Assembly: GCA_013298485.1 (NCBI GenBank)
Contig: JAAFHS010000199.1
Coordinates: 1-5,626, forward strand
Direction of reading: 5' to 3'
Source of the DNA: Rhodobacterales bacterium
GTDB taxonomy: Bacteria; Pseudomonadota; Alphaproteobacteria; Rhodobacterales; Rhodobacteraceae
DNA: 5,626 nucleotides
The position numbers and the translations under genes were made by a program. Of the stretch, positions 1 to 5,626 are shown in pieces. The notes below the pieces were generated by a model. It ran no database searches and was not told the DNA's origin. It saw only the letters and a list, made by a program, of their open reading frames with translations. Numbering within the stretch: the first letter of the stretch is position 1; each line of letters opens with the position of its first letter.

Positions 1-1306
1 CCTCTTGCTGCGGGCGCAGCGGCGTGCGCGGACGGTTGCCGCCCTGCTCTTCATTGCCAAGGATGAAGTCATTCATCGTATAGACGTCTTCCAGCAGCTC
101 ACTTTCGCTGATGTAACGCACTCCACCGGTGGGCCGCGTCGCATCCAGCGACCGCGCCACGCGGTTGGTTTCGGCATAGAAGTCATGGTCGTCCTGCGAC
201 TCGTTGATCCGCACGCCCCAGATGAAGATCGACGGATGGTTCCAGTCACGCCGGATCATCCGGCGCACGTTTTCCACCGATTCCGCCTTCCACTTTTCAC
301 CGCCAATATGCTGCCAGCCGGGGATTTCCTCAAACACCAGCAGGCCGATTTCATCGCAGCGATCCAGAAAATAGCCGGACTGCGGATAATGCGATGTGCG
401 CACCGTGTTCAGCCGCAGTTCGTGTTTCAGAATCTCCGCATCGCGTTCCTGCGCCGCCTTGCCCAAAGCATATCCGACATAGGGAAAGGATTGATGCCGA
501 TTCAGCCCGCGCAATTTCAACGGCTTGCCGTTCAGCGCAAAGCCTTCGGCGGTGAAGGCCACATGGCGGAAGCCAAACCGGGTTGAGGTGGCATCATCGC
601 CCTGCGGCGTCTGCAGCGACAGTTCCAGATGATAAAGCGCCGGGGTTTTCAGATCCCACAGCGCGATGTCCGAAAGCCCGTCCATCGCCAACCGCAGGCT
701 GTCGCCCGTCACCGTAGCACTTGTGCTGGCCAAGGCCGCACCCGCCGCGTCGCGCAGGGTGGCGGTCAACGTGCCTGACAGTGCCAGCCCCTGCGGATTG
801 TCCAACGCCACATCCACCGTCACCGACTTCTGCGCCGCCAGCACATCCGGGGTTTCGATCTTGTGCAGCCCGATGGACACCGGGGCCTTCACGGTCAGCC
901 ATGCCTCGCGGTAGAGGCCGGCATAGGTCAGGTAATCAATCACCCCGCCAAAGGGCGGAATATCGGAGTTCTCGCTGCCGTCGATTTCCACCGTCACCGT
1001 GTTGTCACCGGGCTGCAACCGCCCGGTCAGACGCGCCTCGAACGGGGTGTAGCCATCGGCATGGGTGATCAGTTCGACCCCGTTCAGCGACACCATGGCA
1101 TTGGCCATCGCCCCGTCAAAACGCAACGACACTTCCTTGCCCGCCCAACCCGGATCGGCGGCAAAGGTCTTTTGATAGCTGAAGCGGCGCTGATAGGACT
1201 TTTCGTCAAAATACGAAAACGGCAGGTCCACGGCGTTGTGCGGCAGCCGCACGGTGTCGCGGCCTTCAAACAGCCAGTTGTCATTGAAGTCAGTGCGCAG
1301 ACGCAT
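1..1306 (-). CDS. lacZ: Glycoside hydrolase family 2, probable β-galactosidase (3' end outside window)
   Basis: This enzyme probably hydrolyses imported lactose or another β-galactoside in the cytoplasm; there is no signal peptide. The frame is open from ATG at 1306 to the left edge, giving 435 residues with no stop. Residues about 1-138 look like the GH2 N-terminal jelly-roll sugar-binding domain, about 140-247 the Ig-like domain, and the TIM barrel begins near 249. NTVRTSHYP (300-308) fits GH2 signature 1. DWNHPSIFIWGVRINE (354-369) fits signature 2 and ends in the acid/base glutamate E369. NRH (269-271) resembles the same motif in E. coli LacZ. The nucleophile glutamate should lie beyond the edge. 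AAGG sits 10 bases before the ATG, which follows the second permease stop by 12 bases, so translation is probably coupled. GH2 membership is sure. The β-galactosidase assignment rests on the lacEFG context; another GH2 activity, such as β-glucuronidase, is not excluded. Confidence 0.85.
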   Translation of the reverse strand, partial: MRLRTDFNDNWLFEGRDTVRLPHNAVDLPFSYFDEKSYQRRFSYQKTFAADPGWAGKEVSLRFDGAMANAMVSLNGVELITHADGYTPFEARLTGRLQPGDNTVTVEIDGSENSDIPPFGGVIDYLTYAGLYREAWLTVKAPVSIGLHKIETPDVLAAQKSVTVDVALDNPQGLALSGTLTATLRDAAGAALASTSATVTGDSLRLAMDGLSDIALWDLKTPALYHLELSLQTPQGDDATSTRFGFRHVAFTAEGFALNGKPLKLRGLNRHQSFPYVGYALGKAAQERDAEILKHELRLNTVRTSHYPQSGYFLDRCDEIGLLVFEEIPGWQHIGGEKWKAESVENVRRMIRRDWNHPSIFIWGVRINESQDDHDFYAETNRVARSLDATRPTGGVRYISESELLEDVYTMNDFILGNEEQGGNRPRTPLRPQQE

Positions 1307-1318
1307 GTTGGATCAACC

Positions 1319-2137
1319 TTATTTGACAGAACCTGTCAGCCCTTCGACAAAGCGACGCTGAAGCAGGAAGAAAACGATGATGGTGGGCAGGGTCGCCAGA
1401 ACAGTGGCCACCATGACAACGCCGTAATCCGGGTAGTAGGACGAGGCGAGCGATGAGACGACCAAAGTAAGCGTCTTGTTTTCATTGGTTTGCAGCACGA
1501 TCAGCGGCCACAGGTAATTGTTCCAGTTCGCCATGAAGACGATGATGATGGCGGCGGCATAGGTGGACCTCATCACCGGAAGGTAGATGTACAGGAAGAT
1601 CTGCCATTCCTTCAGCCCGTCGATCTTGGCCGCATCGCGCAACTCATGCGGAAAGGCTTTGGTGGCTTGGCGGAAGTAGAAGATGATGAACACCGACGCG
1701 ATGCTGGGCAGCAGAATGGCGGTGAAGGTGTTGATCAGCGTCAGCTTGGCCATCATCACGAACAGCGGCACCATGATCGCTGCAAACGGGATCGACAGCG
1801 TCAACAACAGCACCGCAAACACCCTCTCGCGGGTTTTCGAGGGAAACATCTCAAAAGCATAACCCGCCAGCGAGGAAATCGCCAAGGTCAGGACGGTGCC
1901 GACGATCGCCAGAAACGTCGAGTTCCAGAACACCTGCACCATATCCACCTGCGCAAACAGGTTGGTGATGTTGTCAAACAGGGCGCTGCCAAAGGTGATC
2001 TTGCCCTTGATGATGTCAGGGGCGGTGTTGGTGGTGCCGACCAGCATCCAGAAAAACGGAAAGATCGACACGAAAGCCGCCAGTGACAGCCCTGCGTATA
2101 CCAGCCCGGACCGGGCCTGTGCAAAAACCCGGCTCAT
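1319..2137 (-). CDS. lacG: ABC sugar transporter permease, LacG/MalG type
   Basis: This is the second inner-membrane permease of a carbohydrate (CUT1) importer and would pair with the neighbouring LacF-like subunit to form the channel. It has 272 residues, the usual MalG-type length. Hydrophobic segments lie near residues 12-34, 72-96, 107-129, 136-155, 190-212 and 240-260, consistent with six membrane spans. The cytoplasmic EAA loop that docks on the ATPase is visible at about 165-188, with DAA (168-170), the invariant glycine G174 and the closing LP (186-187). The C terminus, QRRFVEGLTGSVK, is typical of this subfamily. The ATG overlaps the upstream permease stop (ATGA), and AAGGA lies 9 bases before it, so the start is well fixed. 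The family call is firm. The lactose assignment is inferred from operon order and the LacE-like partner. Confidence 0.88.
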   Translation of the reverse strand: MSRVFAQARSGLVYAGLSLAAFVSIFPFFWMLVGTTNTAPDIIKGKITFGSALFDNITNLFAQVDMVQVFWNSTFLAIVGTVLTLAISSLAGYAFEMFPSKTRERVFAVLLLTLSIPFAAIMVPLFVMMAKLTLINTFTAILLPSIASVFIIFYFRQATKAFPHELRDAAKIDGLKEWQIFLYIYLPVMRSTYAAAIIIVFMANWNNYLWPLIVLQTNENKTLTLVVSSLASSYYPDYGVVMVATVLATLPTIIVFFLLQRRFVEGLTGSVK

Positions 2138-3018
2138 GCCTTGCGATCCTTTGCGACCAGAAATTGCAGGAAGGACAGCACGGCTACAAGAATGACGATC
2201 ACGTAAGAGACCGTTGCGGCATAGCCAAGGCTGGGCATGAATTTGAAGGTCAGGTTGTAGATGTATAGCGACAGCGTCAGCGTCGAATCCGACGGCCCGC
2301 CGGTGGTGATGTTGTTGACCTCGTCAAACAATTGCAGCGTGCCAATCGTTGAGATGACCGTGGTGAACAGGATCACCGGCTTCAGCATCGGCAGCGTGAT
2401 GTAGCGAAACCGCGCCCAGGCCGGCACGCCATCAATCCGCGCCGCCTCATAGATCGACTTGTCGATGTTCTGCATCGCGGCCAGATAAAAGATCATGTTG
2501 TAACCGGTCCAACGCCAGGTGATCGCCAGAATGATCACGGTGCGCGCCCAGAACGGATCGCCCAGCCATGAAATCGGCGCATCCATCAGATGCAGCATAA
2601 TGGCCAGATCGTTGATGACGCCATCACTTGCGAACATCGACTTGAACAGGATGGAATAGGCCACCAGCGAGGTGACACAGGGCAAAAAGATCGCGGTGCG
2701 GAAAAAGCCGCGAAAGCGCAGTTTGGGGTTGTTCAGCGCCGCCGCGAACAGCAGGGCCAGCACGATCATGATGGGCACCTGCACCACCAGAAAGATGCCG
2801 GTGTTGGTCAGCGCCCGCAGAAACACCGGGTCTTGCGTCAACCGGATGATGTTGGTGAACCCGCCAAAGCTGTGGTTCATGCCGCGCCCGGTCTGAAAGC
2901 TCATCCACAGCGACCAGACGATCGGGTAGACCATGAACAGGCCCAACAGCACCAATGTTGGCGCGATGAACAGCCAGCCGTTGCGTTGCTCGGCGCGACC
3001 GATGCGCGATTTTGCCAT
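2134..3018 (-). CDS. lacF: ABC sugar transporter permease, LacF/MalF type
   Basis: This is the first inner-membrane permease of the importer. It has 294 residues from the ATG at 3018, chosen because a G-rich Shine-Dalgarno (GGGGGAG) stands a few bases upstream; an upstream in-frame ATG at 3042 would place that site inside the gene. Hydrophobic spans lie near residues 15-36, 73-95, 107-128, 158-180, 213-232 and 264-289. The EAA loop is textbook: EAARIDG at 191-197, then I207, LP at 209-210 and P214. It lacks the long extra periplasmic domain of E. coli MalF, as is usual for LacF/UgpA-type subunits. The gene overlaps lacG by four bases and lies 107 bases downstream of the binding protein, separated by two strong hairpins. 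No ATPase gene lies next to it. Family is sure; the substrate is inferred from context. Confidence 0.88.
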   Translation of the reverse strand: MAKSRIGRAEQRNGWLFIAPTLVLLGLFMVYPIVWSLWMSFQTGRGMNHSFGGFTNIIRLTQDPVFLRALTNTGIFLVVQVPIMIVLALLFAAALNNPKLRFRGFFRTAIFLPCVTSLVAYSILFKSMFASDGVINDLAIMLHLMDAPISWLGDPFWARTVIILAITWRWTGYNMIFYLAAMQNIDKSIYEAARIDGVPAWARFRYITLPMLKPVILFTTVISTIGTLQLFDEVNNITTGGPSDSTLTLSLYIYNLTFKFMPSLGYAATVSYVIVILVAVLSFLQFLVAKDRKA

Positions 3019-3125
3019 TGCTCCCCCCCAGAGTGCGGCCAAGGATCACAGCGCCGCCCCTGCCCCGGCGGCGCTGTGGTCTTGCGATTGGACAACCGGG
3101 GCAGCGCTGCCCCGGTCAGCTTTGC
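3019..3125 (-). promoter_or_regulatory. Two-hairpin intergenic region between lacE and lacF
   Basis: On the transcript, a perfect palindrome (3116-3095) begins 9 bases after the lacE stop: a 9-bp GC-rich stem closing a GCGC tetraloop. After a 13-base spacer comes a second hairpin (3081-3044) with 15-base arms, one mismatch, and an 8-base loop (3066-3059). Neither hairpin is followed by a run of U, so a simple intrinsic terminator is unlikely. Such structures between a binding-protein gene and its permeases commonly protect the upstream mRNA 3' end, giving an excess of binding protein over permease; that role is inferred here. The 25 bases after the second hairpin carry the lacF ribosome-binding site, including seven consecutive G on the transcript. 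Confidence 0.75.
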
Positions 3126-4397
3126 TTACTGGATCTGCGCGCGCACCTGAGCGTCAATCGCGGCGATGGCATCGTCAACCGACCCACCTTCGGCCAGCGC
3201 GGGAAGTTGTGCGGCCACGGCAGCATCCACTTCGTTGGTGAAGATGCCGTAGTTCACAGCCGGAACCGCCGCCAGCCAGTCAGAGAAGCTTTGCCACACG
3301 GCCTGACCGCCAAAATAGGCATCGCTGGCCTTGTAAGCTTCGCCTTCCCGCGCAGCGAGATACGAGCCAAGCGCACCCTGATCGACCAGGATTTTCTGAT
3401 AGAAATCAACGTCCTTGCCCCAGACTTCGGCCAGGAAATCCACAGCCTCATCCTTTTCCGCCGACGACGACAGCACGTACCAGCTGGAACCACCAAGGTT
3501 CGAAGCATGGGTCGCACCTTCGACACCCGGCATTTTCGGCAACGGGGCCACGCCCCACTGGCCCGACATGTTGGCGGCCTTGATCGTGGCCGTCATCCAG
3601 GCGCCGGTAAAGACAGAGGCCACTTCGCCACTGACAAAACCGCCGGTGTATTCCGTCCAGCCAGACACCGGCTTGTAGATTTCCTTGGTCTGCAACAGCT
3701 TGGCATAGGTGGACAGCGCCGCCTTGAACTTGGCATCACCCGCAATCGCCGGCTGGCCATCGGCGGTGAAATACCAGCCGCCCATGGATTGCAGCAAAAT
3801 CTTAAGCGCCCCGGCGTCGTTCAGATCCACGCCCAACATCGGATGGCCGGTCTTTTCCTTCACCACTTTGGCAATTTCAATAAACTGGTCCCAGTCAATG
3901 TCTTGCAGATCGGCGGCGGAATAACCCGCTTCGGCCAGAATGTCGGTGCGATAGAACAGGCCGGTCACGCCGGAATCGAAGGGCATCGAATAGGTGTTGC
4001 CGTCTACGGTGGCCAGCTCAACCTTGTAGGGGGCAAAGCCGCTGTAGTCGATCTTGCCATTCAGCGGCTCAAACGCGCCGGGGAAGGACAGCAGGTATTT
4101 CTGGGCGCCATAATCTTCGATCAGCACGATGTCCGGCAGGCCCTCGGTGGTGCCGGATGCCAATTGCGCCTGCAGCTTCTGTTCAAGGTCTACCTTGGCG
4201 AAATCAACCAGATTGATCGTCATATCGGGGTGCGAAGCTGAATAACGGGCCGCCGCCTCTTTCATCGTCGCGCCGTTGAAATTCGGGTCCCAGCTCCAGA
4301 CTGTGACTTCTCCTGCCAAGGCCGACGTCATCGCCAGCAGGCTGATGCCGGTGGCCAAGAAGACCGACTTTCGCGCGCGGATAAGCATTTGATTCAT
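3126..4397 (-). CDS. lacE: Periplasmic lactose-type sugar-binding protein (LacE-like, SBP family 1)
   Basis: This solute-binding protein delivers sugar to the LacF/LacG permeases. It has 423 residues from the ATG at 4397, preceded by a strong GGGAGGA Shine-Dalgarno. An in-frame ATG at 4472 would put non-signal residues in front and would lie inside the putative operator, so it was rejected. The N terminus is a clear Sec signal peptide: basic residues R7, R9 and K10, a hydrophobic core at 12-23, and ALA at 26-28 with probable cleavage after A28. No lipobox cysteine is present. The mature protein begins GEVTVWSWDPNF, and recognisable segments include PDIVLIEDYGAQKYL, MPFDSGVTGLFYR, SNLGGSSWYVLS and VNYGIFTNEVD. 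These closely resemble the Agrobacterium LacE family as I remember it. Aromatic residues in WSWDPNF, GGWYF and GAWMT are plausible sugar-stacking positions. The family is sure and the lactose/galactoside specificity likely. Confidence 0.9.
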   Translation of the reverse strand: MNQMLIRARKSVFLATGISLLAMTSALAGEVTVWSWDPNFNGATMKEAAARYSASHPDMTINLVDFAKVDLEQKLQAQLASGTTEGLPDIVLIEDYGAQKYLLSFPGAFEPLNGKIDYSGFAPYKVELATVDGNTYSMPFDSGVTGLFYRTDILAEAGYSAADLQDIDWDQFIEIAKVVKEKTGHPMLGVDLNDAGALKILLQSMGGWYFTADGQPAIAGDAKFKAALSTYAKLLQTKEIYKPVSGWTEYTGGFVSGEVASVFTGAWMTATIKAANMSGQWGVAPLPKMPGVEGATHASNLGGSSWYVLSSSAEKDEAVDFLAEVWGKDVDFYQKILVDQGALGSYLAAREGEAYKASDAYFGGQAVWQSFSDWLAAVPAVNYGIFTNEVDAAVAAQLPALAEGGSVDDAIAAIDAQVRAQIQ

Positions 4398-4470
4398 GTT
4401 TTCCTCCCATGACCGAGACTCATTTTCTGGTCTCGCAACTGGAAGGCTAGCGCGTTCCGATACGTCGCGC
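4398..4470 (-). promoter_or_regulatory. lacE promoter and 5' leader
   Basis: The regulator stop and the lacE start are 92 bases apart, and no terminator-like hairpin with a U run lies between them. The best σ70-like pair on the minus strand is TTGCGC (4472-4467), a 17-base spacer, and TAGCCT (4449-4444). Each box matches consensus at only three of six positions, so this is weak. It would place the operator candidate against the -35 box. Downstream, CGAGAC (4435-4430) and GTCTCG (4419-4414) form an inverted repeat with a 10-base loop just before the ribosome-binding site GGGAGGA. Read-through from the regulator gene is also possible, because it lies on the same strand. Confidence 0.35.
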
Positions 4471-4495
4471 AAGTAAATTTAGTAAAATTTTACTT
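4471..4495. promoter_or_regulatory. Probable operator for the LacI-family regulator
   Basis: Twenty-two of 25 bases are A or T, in a clearly more GC-rich setting. The block contains the perfect 14-bp palindrome AGTAAAATTTTACT (4481-4494) plus another AGTAAA half-site at 4472-4477, nine bases from the one at 4481. The outer AAGTAAA (4471-4477) and TTTACTT (4489-4495) also form an inverted pair, so two overlapping symmetric sites exist. The stop codon of the regulator gene (4490-4492) falls inside the palindrome. Position, symmetry and adjacency to a LacI-family gene support an operator that controls lacE and the genes after it. The centre is AT instead of the CG common in LacI-family operators. 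Confidence 0.6.
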
Positions 4496-5521
4496 CACGC
4501 CCGACTTCCCCTTGCCGCGCGTGCTTGCCCGCAGGATCACACGCGACGACAGCAGGATGCATTTGGGCGTGCTGCGCCCCGACAACTGCTCAAACAGCAG
4601 ATCCACCGCATTCTGCCCAATCTCTTCGGCAGGCAACCGCACGGTGGTCAACGGCGGATTAAGAAACTGCGCCACAGGAATGTCGTTAAAGCTGGCCACG
4701 GCAATATCACCCGGAATTTTCAGGCCGGATTCGTGAATGGCGCGATAGGCCCCCACCGCCATATTGTCGTTGCCTGTAATCAGGGCATCAGGCCGCGCGC
4801 CGCTTTGCAGCAGGTTCAGCGTCAACTCGTAACCGCTTTGTTCGGTGTTATCGCCAATGCGGCACAGGTCAGGCTCGTACCGACCCTTGGCGCGCATCCA
4901 ATCCTGATAGGCGGGCAGACGACGATCAAAAATGCTGGTGGTGCTGCGGGAACTGGTAATATCCCAGCCGATGAACGCCATCCGCCGATAGCCCTGATCA
5001 TCCAGGGCCTGCAACAATTTGCGCATCGCCAGATCCAGATCGCTGCGAACACTGTCATGTTCATCACCAACCGGAGAGAAATCCGCAAACACGACATTGG
5101 GGTTATGCGACATGACCCAGTCGATTTCCGCACCGCTGTGCAGGCCGATGACAATCACCCCGGCTGCGGCTTTCAACAGCGCGGGGTCTGGCACGGAATC
5201 GGTGTGATAGACCTGCATCGCCTCAAGTTTCAGCTCATTGCAGCGGCTTTCGATGCCCAGCCGGATGCCGACATAATAGGGGTCCACCAACTCTTGGTCC
5301 GGGCGCAGAAAATGCACCAGCGCGATCTTTTGTCCAAGCCTTGTCTGGTCGGACTTGCGATTGCGGTTGCGGGGCGTGGCATAGTTCAGCGCCTCGGCCG
5401 TCTCGACGATGGACTTGCGGGTCTGGGCACTGACCGACAACGTGCTGTCAAAATTCAGCACGCGCGACACAGTGGCCGAAGACACCCCTACGGCGTCTGC
5501 AATTTGTTTGATCGTAACCAT
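4490..5521 (-). CDS. LacI-family transcriptional regulator, EbgR-like
   Basis: This is probably the galactoside-responsive repressor of the downstream transporter and hydrolase genes. It has 343 residues from the ATG at 5521, where the LacI-type helix-turn-helix begins at once (TIKQIADAVGVSSATVSRVL, residues 3-22). A longer frame opens at 5596 but adds 25 residues unlike the family, so it was rejected. The effector core spans about 65-335. DPYYVGIRLGIESRC (80-94), FADFSP (145-150), TGNDNMAVGAYRAIHESGL (249-267) and SFNDIPVAQF (277-286) resemble E. coli EbgR, the regulator of the evolved β-galactosidase, as I recall its sequence. D252 and D280 are in positions typical of effector contacts. The linker after LNY (45-47) is basic and polar (RNRNRK, 51-56) and lacks the usual AxxL hinge helix. 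The Shine-Dalgarno is weak (GGA). The family is certain; the ligand and autoregulation are inferred. Confidence 0.9.
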   Translation of the reverse strand: MVTIKQIADAVGVSSATVSRVLNFDSTLSVSAQTRKSIVETAEALNYATPRNRNRKSDQTRLGQKIALVHFLRPDQELVDPYYVGIRLGIESRCNELKLEAMQVYHTDSVPDPALLKAAAGVIVIGLHSGAEIDWVMSHNPNVVFADFSPVGDEHDSVRSDLDLAMRKLLQALDDQGYRRMAFIGWDITSSRSTTSIFDRRLPAYQDWMRAKGRYEPDLCRIGDNTEQSGYELTLNLLQSGARPDALITGNDNMAVGAYRAIHESGLKIPGDIAVASFNDIPVAQFLNPPLTTVRLPAEEIGQNAVDLLFEQLSGRSTPKCILLSSRVILRASTRGKGKSGVK

Positions 5522-5626
5522 GGACAATCCGTTCGGCCGACCGGCGCGGCTGCGTGGGAATGCACGGTGGATGGCATGCAAGCGGGGTGCAGGCAATCCC
5601 GAAATGCACCCTGCCTGCGCTGATCC
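5522..5626 (-). other. Noncoding leader upstream of the regulator, with overlapping inverted repeats
   Basis: No convincing gene is seen here. Two inverted repeats overlap: GGGTGCA (5585-5591) with TGCACCC (5605-5611), and GCAGGCA (5589-5595) with TGCCTGC (5612-5618). They cannot both form at once. AATGCAC also occurs directly repeated at 5559-5565 and 5603-5609. These could be part of a promoter, an operator, or the 3' end of an upstream transcript outside the window. No strong -35/-10 pair was found. Confidence 0.3.

Noticed and set aside
5..586. 193-codon open frame on the plus strand opposite the GH2 gene
   Set aside because: It lies entirely opposite the GH2 catalytic region, whose signatures are intact. 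Its translation has no family features.
3044..3116. Intrinsic terminator ending the operon after lacE
   Set aside because: Neither hairpin is followed by a run of U on the transcript. The permease genes downstream are on the same strand, and a binding protein needs its permeases.
3012..4241. 409-codon open frame on the plus strand opposite the sugar-binding protein gene
   Set aside because: The minus-strand gene has a Shine-Dalgarno, signal peptide and clear family motifs. The plus-strand translation is rich in Arg, His, Gly and Gln with no recognisable domain, as expected for a shadow frame in GC-rich DNA.
4398..4472. N-terminal extension of the binding protein from an ATG at 4472
   Set aside because: It would place charged residues before a complete signal peptide and start within the operator candidate. 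The ATG at 4397 has an excellent ribosome-binding site.
5522..5596. N-terminal extension of the regulator by 25 residues from an earlier ATG
   Set aside because: LacI-family proteins begin a few residues before the helix-turn-helix, as the ATG at 5521 does. The extension is Arg/Pro-rich and unlike the family.
4733..5623. 296-codon open frame on the plus strand opposite the LacI-family gene
   Set aside because: It lies opposite nearly the whole regulator gene, shows no domain, and is explained by the codon bias of the real gene.
1..5626. Mobile element, CRISPR array, tRNA or rRNA genes
   Set aside because: No transposase or integrase motifs, regularly spaced repeats or RNA-gene-like sequences were seen. 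The gene layout is an uninterrupted catabolic operon.

Overview
The window carries the regulator end and most of the structural genes of a lactose/β-galactoside uptake-and-hydrolysis operon. All genes read on the minus strand, so the biological order runs from right to left: a LacI-family regulator (5521-4490), a periplasmic sugar-binding protein (4397-3126), two ABC permease subunits (3018-2134 and 2137-1319), and a GH2 glycoside hydrolase (from 1306) that runs off the left edge. The binding protein, the permease pair and the gene order match the lacE-lacF-lacG-lacZ operon described in Agrobacterium radiobacter, where lacK (the ATPase) follows lacZ. No ATPase gene lies in this window; if present, it is expected beyond the left edge.

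The moderately high GC content, the codon choice (CTG, GCC, ATC and CGC favoured) and the similarity to the alphaproteobacterial LacE family suggest an alphaproteobacterium, possibly of the Rhodobacterales or Rhizobiales. That placement is inference from composition and family resemblance.

Right to left: 5626-5522 is a noncoding leader upstream of the regulator, with overlapping inverted repeats. The regulator ends inside a 25-base, very AT-rich block (4471-4495) holding a perfect 14-bp palindrome and a third half-site. This is the best operator candidate, and it directly abuts a weak promoter-like sequence for lacE. The binding-protein gene has a strong Shine-Dalgarno and a clear Sec signal peptide. 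It is separated from the first permease by 107 bases holding two strong hairpins that share a 9-base complementary segment. The permease genes overlap by 4 bases (ATGA), and the hydrolase starts 12 bases after the second permease stops.

Working model: the binding protein captures a galactoside in the periplasm, the LacF/LacG-type permeases with an unseen ATPase import it, and the cytoplasmic GH2 enzyme hydrolyses it. The EbgR-like regulator would control the operon from the AT-rich operator. This is a recognisable catabolic operon, not a novel system. The parts most worth a second look are the operator/regulator hinge pairing and the double-hairpin intergenic region.
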